From assembly GCA_013339895.1 (NCBI GenBank), contig JABACO010000012.1, forward strand, positions 1,330,665 to 1,394,664: a stretch of DNA of 64,000 nucleotides, read 5' to 3'. Shown here one piece after another: positions 1 to 12,262 of this stretch. Source of the DNA: Ephydatia muelleri. Lineage: Eukaryota > Porifera > Demospongiae > Spongillida > Spongillidae. Each line of letters starts with the position of its first letter. Position 1 is the first letter of the stretch. The notes beneath the pieces were generated by a model, which had not been told where the DNA came from, ran no database searches, and was given only the letters and a program-made list of their open reading frames with translations. The position numbers were made by a program, and so were the translations under genes.

Positions 1-85
1 TGTCGTAGTAGCGCGTCTTTATACATGGTCACAAATTCAATTTTCGAAGGGAGGGAGGTTACAAAATTTTAATAATTGAATTTAT

Positions 86-664
<579 letters not shown>

Positions 665-1498
665 CACTGCAAATAAGTTGGTTGCAATGGTAAACCATAA
701 ACCAGTGGTTAAATTTTAACTGGTTTCACGGTTAAACCAAAATGTCAGACCAATTTTGTGGTTTAAATCGTTAAACGCAGCAATTTGGTTTAAATTTGAC
801 TCGGTTTACGCTTTAAACCAATCGTTTAAAAACAGTATTTATCATTGAGAATACCAATTTGAATTCATAGTCGCTGATTTCAAATGTAAAATATATCACG
901 TTCTTATGCATAAGTAGTAACGATGTACACGGTGAGTGAGGGGGGTGGGGGGGGTGGGTGGAGGGGCGGGAAGGTCACTCCGCAGTTTAAGTTCTGGGTG
1001 AGGAATTCCTGGTAGCTACGTATGAGGCGTGTCTGGTCGTACCGCTATCAGGGGAGAGCGAGCGCAGCTTGAAGTGCAGAGGCGGTTGGAAGACTTCGCG
1101 ATCGGTTATAATCTTAACACCATCTACGTGACACAAGGGGTATTATTATATACAAGTAAAGAAAAACATTCTCTAACGAGAAAGTTGGTGGAATATTTTG
1201 GCACCAAAGCTTGTATATTGTGTAACTCAATCACCACACATCTGTACCGCCGTACCTTCCATAAAGAGAGTGTAAATGCCGGGTTTTGCTCTAATGAGCA
1301 TTCGAGAAAGCCTTTTAACAGAGTTGTAAGATTAATCTTTAAACCAAAAATTATGGTTTATTTATAAAACCCCAATACGGTTTAAACATTTAACCAAATT
1401 CATTTGGCTTAATGTATAAACCTAGTTTGGTTTACACTGTGTAGTCCAAAGGCTAAACCAAAATTTGGTTTACCGTTGCAACCAACTTATTTGCAGTG
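665..1498. mobile_element. Non-autonomous DNA element with ~35-bp terminal inverted repeats
   Basis: The left end begins CACTGCAAATAAGTTGGTTG and the right end is its reverse complement, with one mismatch in the first 30 bases. The element interrupts a GCT-rich repeat that resumes on the far side. The flanking trinucleotide repeat makes the target duplication ambiguous (TG or TGCTG would both fit). The interior is rich in short GTTTAAAC-like palindromes. From about 1153 it carries a fragment of the foldback family seen whole at 50507-50803. No transposase is visible. The CACTG terminus hints at the EnSpm/CACTA group, but this is only a guess. Confidence 0.7.
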
Positions 1499-2640
1499 TG
1501 CTGCTGCTGCTGGTGGCAGGCAGCTCTGCTGCTGCTGCTGCTGGTGGCGATGGGGGCAGCTCTGCTGCTGCTTCTGCTGGCGGCGGTGGGGGCAGCTCTG
1601 CTGCTGCTAGTGGTGGCGGTGGGGGCAGCTCTGCTGCTGGTGGCGGTGGGGGTAGGGGGGCAGCTCTGCATCTAGCGGCCGTGGGGGCAGAGAGCCAGGA
1701 TAACCCATGCCCAACTAAAATATCATTTTCTTCTAATTTCAATGCATTAACTTCCCGGATAGTTTTTAGCAATGACCCTGCTTTTGCTCTTCGTACACTC
1801 AGTGCTTTAGAAACCAATGCATCTGCACCAATCTTACTTACTGCTGCACGGGCACATCTTGTAACAACCTTTTGAGCTAGCAATGGATGATATACAAAAG
1901 GCATAATTTACTTCACTTAGAAGCTCACTATCCCTAAGAATAGCTTTTTCAAGACCACCGTTATACTCCATTAGTGCATGAGATTGGGGTTCATACAAGG
2001 AGTAGCTATATGGGAGAAGGATATGCATGGTTGCAGTCATTGTGCTCAACCCTAGCAACTGCAATTAAATTCATACACAGTTGCAGCCCCCCATTGTGTC
2101 CGAAGTACATGTACAGTACATGTAGCTGTCGCGCACAGAGGCCTTCTTCTTTTCGGGATCGGCTTGTAGCTGTCGCACACAGAGGCCTTCTTCTTTTCGA
2201 GATCGGCCTTGTAGCTGTCGCCTTCTTCTTTTCGGGATCGGCCTTGTAGCTGTCGCCTTCTTCGGCTTTTCGGGATCGGCCTTGTATAGCTGTCGCACAC
2301 AGAGGCCTTCTTCTTTTCGGGATCGGCCTTGTATAGCTGTCGCACACAGAGGCCTTCTTCTTTTCGGGATCGGCCTTGTATAGCTGTCGCACACAGAGGC
2401 CTTCTTCTTTCGGGATCGGCTTGTAGCTGTCGCACACAGAGGCCTTCTTCTTTTCGGGATCGGCCTTGTAGCTGTCGCACACAGAGGCCTTCTTCTTTCG
2501 GGATCGGCCTTGCATGTAGCTGTCGCCATGCAGCGATAATCTATATATTATCTCTGCTGCACGTCGCACACAGAGGCCTTCTTCTTTTCGGATCGACCTT
2601 GTAGCGCGCTCGGGCTTTAGCCTTGTTTTCTTGTGTATAA
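1499..2640 (-). pseudogene. Decayed copy of basic 15-residue-repeat protein family
   Basis: Read on the minus strand, about 2640 to 2120 encodes a 45-bp tandem repeat whose best frame gives KADPEKKKASVCDSY-type units, roughly ten of them, with many frame changes between units. Next comes a block at about 1900-1690 with LLKTIREVN and NDILVGHG, then a proline- and alanine-rich low-complexity stretch at about 1680-1500. The same order (basic repeats, LLKTIRKVN/SDILVGH block, Pro/Ala-rich repeats) occurs on the plus strand at 48410-50370, so the two are copies of one family. The basic repeats resemble the short tandem repeats (STPR type) known from DNA-binding proteins, but that link is a guess. 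This copy is broken in frame and split by the 665-1498 element. Confidence 0.65.
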
Positions 2641-2699
2641 TCTATGCTTGTACCTTCCTAAGGAAGAAGGCGACGACCAAGCGCCGCTTTTAAAAGTAA

Positions 2700-3097
2700 G
2701 TGGGGGTTGGGTACTCGTATATAGCCGGCAACTGTTAACAGCAAGTGTAGAGATCTAGCTAATAGGCTATTAGTATATAACGTTATAAGTGTAGGGGAGG
2801 CCTGTTTGAGAGCACTAAATAACATTGTTTTAATACACTAAGTGCAGCATCTGCCTGTTTTTAAACGATTTCGAGATCGCTAATATTATAAATATCCTGT
2901 ATGAAAAATTCCGGCTTCTGGGCCTCCCCAGACCCTTCGGTGTGGCTAATTAATCTTTTCGATACAAAAACTCATTGTTACTTTACTATAGCCAAATTTT
3001 CCTGGCAGACCCCGAAGAAGACTTACAGCGCCACCTCCTGCCCCACCCCTTCATCAATATTCGACATATTGGACACCCCCCTCTCCGAATTCCTCCG
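2700..3097. other. Non-coding stretch, no feature recognised
   Basis: No gene or clear repeat was found. The right part, from about 2900, resembles the inner part of another transposon end, but no partner terminus was located. Confidence 0.4.
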
Positions 3098-3102
3098 TCC
3101 GC

Positions 3103-3610
3103 CAGTGGCGTATTTAGGGGGGGGGGGGGGGGGGCTCAGGGGGCTCGGGCACCCCCCTCCGTATCAAAAATGAATACAATTAAAGAATGAATAAAATTAA
3201 AAACGACAATTAAGTTCATTCGCGCGCGCGTGTGAAGTGTTTGAGCACCCCCTTGGTCAAAATTGTAACCGTTTATAATTAACGATAAAGTATTTTCTTT
3301 GTGCCAAACAACCCCCCCCCCCCCCCCCCCCCCCCCACTTTTCGTATCGGACCTGAAGCGAATTGCCCCCCCCCCCCCCCCCCCCCCCCACACTTTTCGT
3401 ATCGGACCCGAAGCGAATGCCCCCCCCCCCCCCCGGACCTGAAGCGAATTGCCCACGTTTCGTATCGGACCTGAAGCGAATCACCCCCCCCCCCCCCCCC
3501 CCCCCCCCCCCACTTTTCGTATATCGGACCTGAAGTGGACTGCCCCCCGCCCCCCCCCACTTTTCGTGACCTTAAGCACCCCCCTCGCTGAAATCCTGGA
3601 TACGCCCCTG
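3103..3610. mobile_element. hAT-like non-autonomous element with poly-C minisatellite core, 5-bp TSD
   Basis: The ends are CAGTGGCGTATTTAGG and the reverse complement of CCTGGATACGCCCCTG, an imperfect 16-bp inverted repeat. The element is flanked by a perfect 5-bp direct repeat TCCGC (3098-3102 and 3611-3615). The core is a tandem array of long C runs separated by copies of a sequence containing TTTTCGTATCGGACCTGAAG. Five-base target duplications with CAGGGGCG-type ends fit the hAT5-type group. No transposase is present. Confidence 0.8.
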
Positions 3611-3624
3611 TCCGCCCCTGCAGT

Positions 3625-6600
3625 GCGTAGCTTGTCATGGTACATAAATAATGCAACTAAGTTGTCTTGCTTGTTACAGTATGTAGCCTTTCTTAGTACT
3701 TTTAGTCTTGGTACAACTGCCTTGTTATTCGTCTAGGTACCTTATCTTGTGACACCCAACCTTGTATACAGTATGCAGCTTGCCTTCATAGTTTGCCTTC
3801 TTGCAGCACTTGAGTAGCTGGTCTTGGTACTTAAAAATTATGTAACTAGTCTTGGTAACCTGCCTTGTTACAGTGTGTAGCTTGTCTCGCTACCCTGCCT
3901 GTTTATAACATGTACCCTGTCTTAGTGCATAGAGCGTGTAGCTTGTGTTGGTACACTGCTGTGTTACAGTACCTTGGCACCAAACCATGTTACAGTACTT
4001 TGCCTCTAAACCTTGTTACAATACCTTGGTATCGCTTGGTATTATGCCTGTTTACATCATACTTGGTACCCAGTGTCTTGTTACAGCAATAGCTTGTCTT
4101 GGTACCCCACCTTGTTACAGTATACAGCTTGCCTTCGTAGTGTACCTTCTCACAGTGCGTAGCTTGTCTTGGTACCATGTCTGTAGCCTCTCTTGGTACT
4201 TAAATTATGGAACTAAATTTTCTTGGTACCCTGCCTTGTTACAGTATGTGTCTTGTCTTGTTACCCTGCCTGTTTATAGTATGTAGCCTGTCTTGGTACA
4301 TAAAGCATATAGCACACTGCCTTGTTACGGTATCTTGGCGCCAAACCTTGTTACAACAGTGCCTTCATAATGTGCCTTCTTGCAGTGTGTAGCGTGTTTT
4401 TGCCTTTTTAGCTTGCATTGGTACCCTGCCTTTACACACTATAATGGCACCAAACCTGGGTAGCATGAAGCCTGTCTTGGTGCATAAAGTGTGTAGCTTG
4501 TGTTGGTACACTGCTTTGTTACAGTTCCTTGGCACCAAACCGTGCTACAGTACCTTAATTGGCACCAAAACTTATGTATGGTACCATGCCTGTTTACATC
4601 ATGTACCCTATCATGGTACTTCAAGTTTGCAGCTAATCTTGGTACCCAGTGCCTTGTTATAGTAGATAGCTTGTGTTGGTACCCTGCCTTGTTACTGTAT
4701 GTAGCTTGTCTTGGTACCCAACCTTGTTACAGTGTGCAGCTTGCGTTCATAGTTTGCCATCTTGCAGTGTGTAGCTTGTTTTGCATTGTAAGCTTGTGTT
4801 GGTACCCTACCTTGTTACAGTACGCAGCTTGCCTTCATAGTGTGCTTTCTCGCAGTGGTACCTAGTTCAGTGCCTTGATACAGTAGTTAGCTTGTATTGG
4901 TACCCCACCTGCATATCTGTAAACCTAGCCCACCTGCATACATGTACATGTACATGTATGTGAAGCTGAACTGTAAAAAGAAACACTCCAATTCCTGTGC
5001 AGCAATACTATACAACAGATGGTCACAATTGTGAATGAAATTCGTAGCCTGGTTACATCTAAATTATGTAGCTTGTCATGGTTCTCAACTTTGTTACTCT
5101 TGTCTTTATTTTTTTCTAAATAATGATTTTTATCTTGTCTTGGTACCCTGCCTAGTTAGGGAATGCAGCTTGCCATGGTGGTGTGTCTTTTCACAGTGTG
5201 TAGCCTGTGAAATCGTGTAGCTTATCTACGTACCCAGCCTTGTAACAGTATGCAATGCAGTTTGCCATCTTGTAGTGTGTAGCTTGTTTTTGCCTTGTTA
5301 GCTTGTGTTGGTAACCAACCTTGTTACAGTATGTATAGGTAGCTTGCCTTCATAGTTTGCCTTCTTGCAATGAGTTGCAGCATGTTAAGTATCTCTTGGT
5401 ACTGTGCCTGTTTACAGCATGTAGCCAGCTAGTCTTGGTACCTGTTACAGTAGATAGATTGTGTTGGTACCCCACCTTGTTACAGTATAAAGCTTGCCCT
5501 TCTCGCTGTCTGTTACAAATGTATAGCCTCTCTTGCATGGTACTTAAATTATGGAACAAAATGTTCTTGGTACCCTGCCTGTTTATAGCCTGCCTTGGTG
5601 CATAAAGCGTATAGCTTGTGTTGGTAGACTGCTTTGTTACAGTACCTTGGCACCAAACCTTATGTAGCTTGCCTTGGTAGTATGCCTTCTTGCAGCATGT
5701 AGCATGTCTTGGTACCGTGACTGTTTACATCATGTAGCCTATCATGGTACTTCAAGCTGGCAGCTACTCTTGTGTTTGTACCCTACCTTGTTACAATATG
5801 CAGCTAGCCTTGGTAGTGTGCCTTCTTGCTGTGTGTAGCTTGTCTTGGCCCTTAAATTATGTACTTAGTTTTGGTACCCAGTGCCTTGATACAGTAGTTA
5901 CATATATCTTGTATTGGTGCCCAAACTAGTTAAAGTATGCAGCTTGCTTTCATGCAGTGTGTAGCTTATTTTTGCCATGTTAGCCTGTGTTGGTACCCTG
6001 CCTGTTTACAGCATGTAGCCTGTCTTGGTACATAAAGCATGTGGCTTGTGTTGGTACACTGCCTTGTTACAGTATGTATCATGTGTTGGTACATGTTACA
6101 GCATTAGCTTGTCAGTCTTGACACCCAATGTTTGTTTTTAACAGTATTGCCATCTTGCAGTGTGTAGCTTGTTTTTGTCTTGTTAGTTTGTGTTGATATA
6201 TACCCTGCCTTGTTACAGCATTAGCTTGTCTTAACACTAAGCCTTGTTACAGTATACAGCTTGCCTTCGTAGTATGCCTTTTCACAGCGTGTAACTTGTC
6301 TTGTTACCGTGCCAGTTTATAGTATGTAGCTTGTGTTGGTACCCTGCCCTGTTACATTACTTTGGCACCAAACCTTACTAAAGTGTAGCTTGTCTAGGTA
6401 CCTAACCTTATTTTAAAAGAATGTAGTTTTTTTTCATACCTTACCTTGTTACAGCATGAGCTAGCTTGACACCCAACCTTGTTACAGTATGCAGCTTGTG
6501 TTATTATTGTGCGTTCTTGCAGTGTGTAGCTTGTTATGCATGTATTGGTGCCCTGCCTTGTTACATCTTATTTGGGTATCATGCCTGTTTACAGCATTTA

Positions 6601-6770
6601 GCCAGTCTTAATACTTCAGGCATGCATCTAGTCTTCAAATTGGTACCCTGCCTTGTTAGATTAGTGCTAGCTAGTCTTGGTACCCAACCTTGTTACAGTA
6701 TGTAACGTGTGTTGTACTGAACTTTGTTACAGTATCTTACTGCAGTTCTAGCTTGCCTTCCTACCCTGTG
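3625..6770. repeat. Old degenerate minisatellite, unit about 36-40 bp
   Basis: The stretch consists of diverged copies of a unit containing CTTGGTACC, CCTTGTTACAGTATG and TGTAGCTTG, repeated dozens of times with shifted spacing. Short open frames arise from the repeat and have no conserved protein. Fragments of the same unit, in inverted orientation, reappear at 8480-8558 and 9705-9755, on both sides of the hAT-like element there. This suggests the array was once longer and was split by transposons. Confidence 0.7.
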
Positions 6771-6889
6771 TATTTTATTTTGCATGTGGACTGTGTCTGT
6801 ATCCTGCTTGTCTTGGCCATTTTTCTTAACAATCAAATAGAAATACACGTACATACTGTAAGATACAATGATGGTATAGTGAAGTTTAT

Positions 6890-7704
6890 AAAATACCTAA
6901 CTGTAGTCCATTAATTGAGATCAGTTTCTTGGCATTCTCTACGACACTCAGTGTTGCGTTATGCACCGTCACTGCTGGGATGGCCGGTAGTTCATCTTCA
7001 ATGGCATCTCTCCATTCCTGCAGTGTAGCCACACTATGACTGTGCACTTTGTTCTTCAAGTAGCCCCATAGCCAGAAGTCCAGGGGTGACAGGTCTGGGC
7101 TTCTTGCTGGCCATGGTATGGGTCCTGCCCGTCCCATCCACCTGCCCTCAAATTTTTCGTCTCACCATTCTCGGACTTTAGTGAAGTAGTGAGGTGGTGC
7201 TCCATCCTGCTGGAAGAGAATCATCTGCCATTATGGCTTGCAGTGATGGCAGTACTCTTGTCTGCAACAGCTGAAGGTATTGGTCACCAGTTACTGTTCC
7301 AATGAAGAAGAATGGACCAATGATGTGGTCCTTGATTAGGCCAACCCACACCATCACTCCAGCTTTGTTCTGGGTATCCTTCTCAAATACACATGAGGAT
7401 TTGTGGAGGCCCAGGTGATGAGTTGTGGTGATTCACAGTTCCATTAAGGTGAAATATGGCCTCATCCGTCCATAAGATGTACTCTGGGTACGTGTAATCT
7501 AGCTCCACAGCATCCAGGAAGTCCTCTGCCCACTTCATCCTCTTGGCTGCATCAGGTGTTTTAAGAGCCTGGACTGGATGGGGAATGTATGGCTTCATAT
7601 GAAGATCCTTTCTCAACGTTTTTATAGGCATTTTTGCCATTCTCATAGTAGAGCCTTACTATGGTAGCTCTTTGCTCTACTGTCAACCTTGCTTGAGGCA
7701 TTCT
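6890..7704 (-). pseudogene. Tc1/mariner-superfamily transposase relic
   Basis: On the minus strand the sequence starts MPQARLTVEQRATIVRLYYE at about 7701. It continues with KTLRKDLHMKPYIPHPVQAL, then the first catalytic segment ILWTDEAIFHLNG (7496-7447 region), a middle block VMVWVGLIKDHIIGPFFF, and a final block WPARSPDLSPLDFWLWGYLK (about 7120-7050) holding the last catalytic Asp region. This is the transposase order of the IS630/Tc1/mariner superfamily, which cuts and pastes DNA at TA sites. The relic is dead. Most of the N-terminal helix-turn-helix region is deleted between residue ~25 and the LRKDL block, and at least two frame changes lie between the catalytic blocks, including one in the expected QQDGAPPH region. 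I could not find convincing terminal inverted repeats. Confidence 0.85.
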
Positions 7705-7709
7705 GCAAT

Positions 7710-7925
7710 ACGGGCAGTGGTGGAGACTACACTATCCTTTATACTTATTGATTTATGCAATCCTATTGGTCGGTAAAGGTTGCATTCCGATTGGCCAACT
7801 AACTCTGCAGTTTGATTGGTCCTTATGCATACATTTGGATTGGTCAAATAACCCTGCAGTTTGATTGGTCCTAAATGCTTGCATTTGGATTGGTCATGCC
7901 TAGTGAAGCTTTAGAAATGTGATCC
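7710..7925. repeat. Short direct repeats next to transposase relic
   Basis: A short motif containing TTTGATTGGTCC and GGATTGGTCA recurs about four times, including several CCAAT-box-like GATTGG sequences. It could be the terminal region of the Tc1/mariner relic or an older repeat. No function can be assigned. Confidence 0.4.
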
Positions 7926-8034
7926 TCCAACTTTGTGCAGTATTCCCAACAATATTATTAATACTAGTGTCACGGTGGGTTGTACATGTATTGACACCCT
8001 TGTGAACCTATCCCACCTTGATATTTGTGTATGT

Positions 8035-8475
8035 TCACAATCACATGTATGTGGACCAAGCCCACCTTCATCCATGTATGTGGACCTAGCCCACCTTCAT
8101 CCATGTATGTGGACCTAGCCCACCTTCATCCATGTATGTGGACCTAGCCCACCTTCAAACCTGTATGTGGACCTAGCCCACCTTCATCCATGTATGTGGA
8201 CCTAGCCCACCTTCATCCATGTATGTGGACCTAGCCCACCTTGAAACCTGTAAACCTAGCCCACCTTCAAACCTGTAAACCTAGCCCACCTTCAAACCTG
8301 TAAACCTAGCCCACCTTCAAACCTGTAAACCTAGCCCACCTTCAAACCTGTAAACCTAGCCCACCTTCAAACCTGTAAACCTAGCCCACCTTCAAACCTG
8401 TAAACCTAGCCCACCTTCAAACCTGTAAACCTAGCCCACCTTCAAACCTGTAAACCTAGCCCCACCTTCGTCCAT
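8035..8475. repeat. Minisatellite, units of about 27-29 bp and 24 bp
   Basis: The left part repeats a unit with CATGTATGTGGACCTAGCCC about seven times. The right part repeats CACCTTCAAACCTGTAAACC plus TAGC about ten times with almost no variation. The shared GACCTAGCCCACC or AAACCTAGCCCACC core shows that the two are variants of one array. The homogeneous right part must have expanded recently. Confidence 0.9.
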
Positions 8476-8558
8476 GACAAGCTACACACTATCCAGACAA
8501 ACTGCATGTACTGTAGTAACAAGATGCTAGTGTACCATAACAAGCTACATGCTTAATG

Positions 8559-9704
8559 CAGGCCCGTAGGCTGGTTGTAAACTGGGGGGGGGGGGGGGGG
8601 GGTCCTTATTCATTAAACCTGGAACTATTATTGTACATAATACGACCTGAATCACTATGATTTCTGATAAACTTTGATTCGGTTTCTCATGATGAACTTC
8701 TTTTAAAAGCCAGATCGTATGATATTCATTCTCATTTATTGGATTTGCTATCTTCTTTCCTTGCGTTCCTCTTGCCTCACAACCATGCATGTTCCCCCCC
8801 TTGCACCACAACGATGTTTCCCCCCTTGTGCCATAACCATGTTCCCCCCTTGCACCACAACCATGTTCCCCCTTGTTCGCCCCTTGCGTCACAACCACAA
8901 ACAGAAAATAGCACAAGCTATACAAAAAAACTCCATAGATCTAACACTTCACTGTACACCATCAAAGGGTGTTCACTCAGCCAGCTCCGTTGGAAACTAC
9001 GATTCCTTCCTCCAAGATAGCTTCTAGGATAAACATGAGATTGTGATGGAACTGCATGGTGCTTAAGAAATGCATATTTCTCTCCTGGTAGTAGTCGCCC
9101 ATAGCTTGTGTAACTTCACTGGGAGATAAATTAGACGTCATTTGCAGTGCTTTGAAGTAAGTGTGTCTCCGTTTGGACATATTTATTTTGAAGGCGTTCA
9201 CTATCTACATCTACATCCACTACTTCACTTGGAGTTTGAGTGACATTATGCATGCGTCCCTTGATCGACATTATGTAAACCATGATCGTCATCGGGCAAT
9301 TGCAAACTACCATTAGAGTCAGTAGCTTCACCTTCTGGCAAAGTGAAAGTCGTTGCACTTTTGGTACAGTTTTCGGCCATTTTCTTGGAAAGGAAAAAGC
9401 TGTTAAGAGATTTGCACGATCTCTTGCGTTCTCTTTCCCTCTGTTCCGGCCGTCCCATAAAAAAAAATAAAAAAAACAACGGAGTAAGCAGCAGTGAGCA
9501 GTGCTAATTAGTTAAGCCGAAGTGGCAATAGAGGCCAATGCGCGTATACATTAAACCGTTCAATGCAAATCTAATTATAAGAATAACAAATATATCCCCT
9601 AGGGGTTAAATTAGTTAAAGTGGATGATACATTGGTGTAGGGTGGCCGGAACTTTGTGGGGGGGTTCCCGGGAACCCAGGGAACCCCCCCAGCCTACGGG
9701 CCTG
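8559..9704. mobile_element. hAT-like element with perfect 16-bp TIR and 5-bp TSD
   Basis: Both ends are CAGGCCCGTAGGCTGG in inverted orientation with no mismatch. They are flanked by the direct repeat TAATG (8554-8558 and 9705-9709). Runs of G at the left and C at the right sit just inside the ends. Minus-strand open stretches (9479-9246, 9201-8977) show no family I recognise, although one begins MAENCTKSATTFTLPEG after a GC-poor leader. It was probably mobilised in trans. The perfect inverted repeat suggests a relatively young insertion into the older minisatellite. Confidence 0.85.
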
Positions 9705-9709
9705 TAATG

Positions 9710-9860
9710 TACCAAGACACAGTGAAAAGGCAGTATGTACCAATGAAGCTACATGACTGTTTTTTTTTCGAGGTTGTGATTATTGATTTTGTTGGAAGGA
9801 CTTTTAAACCTTAAAGTGGTTTTTCTGTGCGTGCGTGTGTGTGTGTGCATGTGTGTGTGT

Positions 9861-9939
<79 letters not shown>

Positions 9940-10790
9940 TGTCTGCAGTGTTACTGCCGTACATGTAGGTACCAGCTACAGCTGTACGGCACTTTAACTC
10001 ACGTATGATAGTATCTGAGAAATAGGACCGATGTCGTTTTTTAACACGCGGTCCATGAAAGAATGATACAAAACAAGCCAAAAGTGTGAAATGCCACATA
10101 AAAAAAGTTTGTCGCCAATAGGCTTAGTCATACATGTAATGTGTTTATTAAATACGTTAGAGCTACCCTTTGAACGAAAGTATTCGGGTTTATGAAGTTC
10201 TTATATGCCGATGTTGAGGCACAATACGATGCCAAATGGAGCAGGTCAAGCGGTTTGCTCAAAAGTGTACACTTTTTTCTTCTGCGTTCTCACAGGCCAC
10301 CAACACTACTCTATTGTAGTTTCCCATATCTAAAACCAAAATCTGTTGCATTCGCGCTATAAATGACTCTGGAACTCATAAAACCCCTAGGTGAAGCTGT
10401 GGTTGTAGTTCCCAGACCGCTCAAAATGACCCACCCCGCCTTGTTGAATATTTCATTTTGTAAATTGCCTTACGTAGCGGTAGTATATGTACGTACGTAT
10501 ACGTAGTGCAAGCGAACCGTATTGGTGTGTATGTGTGTGCGTGTGTGTGTATGTGTGTGTCACACATGCGCGGTGCGTGCACTTGTTTCTGCGTGCGAGC
10601 TTTAATTTAGTGTTAGTGTGTGTGTGTGTGTGAGTGTGTGTGTGTGTGCTGAAATTAAAACTGATGGGAATACCCAGGCAAGTACATGGGTTCATTTTAT
10701 CCTCAGCGTCTACATAAACACCCTATATGAAGGAGACTAGAAGTTAAGGGTACAATTTCATGAACCGTTTGCGTTTCAAACGTCAGCTTT
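9710..10790. repeat. Intergenic DNA with two TG/CA microsatellites
   Basis: A (TG)n tract with a few GC and TA interruptions runs from 9830 to 9942. Two shorter ones lie at 10525-10560 and 10612-10646. The open frames here are dinucleotide-repeat artefacts. Nothing else was recognised. Confidence 0.8.
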
Positions 10791-10822
10791 GCAATGTTTG
10801 CACCTGTTTACTTCAGTCAATT

Positions 10823-11829
10823 CTATACAATACTATTCATATGCTCATGTATGCGTTCTATTAAGTCTGCTTTGTTGCCAGAGGTCTTGAGCTTGTGCTC
10901 TTTAAGGTACATTTTTAGCAAAGGCACCTTCAAATGGGTCAGGTCCTCTGTGTGCCAGTGTATGTCTGAAAAGGATCTTGCAATCTTCTGGTGTATATTC
11001 CTGCCACTATTATCACTCACCTCTGATCTACCGCGTTTCTTAGGTAGCTGATTCTTGTTTTAACCAATGTTTTGGTCTACTGCACGTACTTGTGCAAGGG
11101 GCTACCACATCAATAACTTTGTCTACAAGTTCAAAATTGTCTGTGTAAAAGTTCACTTTTATGTAGTCGACACAAGATCGAGCACATTGTTTCTTTCCTC
11201 CACCAGTTATATTCCTGGTGATCTCATAAAAGAGAGACTCCTTCATGTGGCGAACATCTGGCCATCTGGTGTTGTGTTCAGCTACATACTCTTTGAACAT
11301 TTCCTGCACATCATTTTTTAGCACAAGTGACTTCATTGAATCAAGATGTTCCAAGTCTTTCCATTTATTTGGATAACCATGCAAGACAAGATACATGTTT
11401 TGATGAGTATACAGTGTCAACTGCCAGTTGGATAACTTCTTTAGCTATTCTTTGATGAGTCACTAAAAAGGGAGTGAACTTAAGACCTCAGTGAAGGTAT
11501 TCAGCATCCACTTTTGCCTGAAACATTGCACGTCTAAGTGTTGCCTGTGAAAGCTTTCTCCCAGAATCAGACAACATCTTTTCAACATAATTAGAAGTCA
11601 GGTCACTCATCTGAGCCATCAACATCCGAGCTTTGACAGATGTAGTGGTACCACGGCAGTTTGCAATGGAAAGTGCAATGCTTCTTGTCACTGCCAGTTC
11701 AGATGCATTCAAAGCAGGTAAGGCATTTTCCCCATCTCCATCTGAGTCATCAGAATCCTCCCTGTCAGCACCATCTGGGATTTTAATCCATTTCTTCAGT
11801 TCAGGCACATGCCAAGCTGGAAGTAGCAT
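10823..11829 (-). pseudogene. Broken ORF cluster with SAP domain, family unknown
   Basis: Three minus-strand open blocks follow each other. The first (11829-11488) is acidic, with DREDSDDSDGDGE, then LSQATLRRAMFQAKVDAEYL. The second (11420-11040) includes HGYPNKWKDLEHLDSMKSL and ITGGGKKQCARSCVDYIKVN. The third (about 11060-10823) ends in LKVPLLKMYLKEHKLKTSGN followed by KADLIERI, a good SAP motif, a small helical DNA-binding module. The second and third blocks overlap in different frames at about 11043-11060, which looks like a one-base frameshift. A stop and a frame change separate the first and second. It could be a decayed host gene or a transposon-borne ORF. Confidence 0.5.
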
Positions 11830-11989
11830 CTTCAGAATTCCTGCATGCTGTCATTGCTCTGAACACTCTTTGGATCGGGTGAAATGCAGTTGCATTAAGG
11901 TCAGTCCTGAATTTGGCTTTTCTCCTGTCATCTACACTGGGAAATCTCTTCACCTTGAGTGTCGACCATTATCGATGCATGCATATGTC

Positions 11990-12262
11990 TACAAGTAAAT
12001 AAAAACATTCTCTAACGAGAAAGTTGTTGGTATATAGGATTGACCAATGGTGGTGTAAAAAGCACGGAAACAAGAGTGACAGAAATTTGACTGGAAAATT
12101 GAAATAGGCCTATATTTAGCCCATTACTCAGGCATGTACTGTTACAAACGTTAGTGTGCGCTAAATATAGGCCTATTTCAATGTCAAGGAGAACCGTGCT
12201 GCTAAAAGGCAGCGATATCAAGAGGGCGTCGAGGAGAACCGTGCTGCTAAAAGGCCTATTTC
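11990..12262. mobile_element. Foldback-element copy carrying basic-repeat codons
   Basis: The left part matches one arm of the foldback element at 50507-50803: a shared start ACAAGTAAATAAAAACATTC, then CTAACGAGAAAGTTG and AAATAGGCCTATATTTAGCC. The right arm is short. It is followed at 12186-12255 by about one and a half units of sequence nearly identical to the coding repeats at 48590-48800 (GTGCTGCTAAAAGGCAGCGA, then TATCAAGAGGGCGTCGAGGA). The repeat family's coding DNA therefore sits joined to the foldback family at two separate loci. Confidence 0.75.

Noticed and set aside
3865-4865. Cys/Leu-rich open frames in the decayed array
   Set aside because: They repeat the minisatellite unit in shifting frames and show no conserved protein.
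7980-8475. CRISPR-like array
   Set aside because: The units are contiguous tandem repeats without unique spacers, and the DNA is animal.
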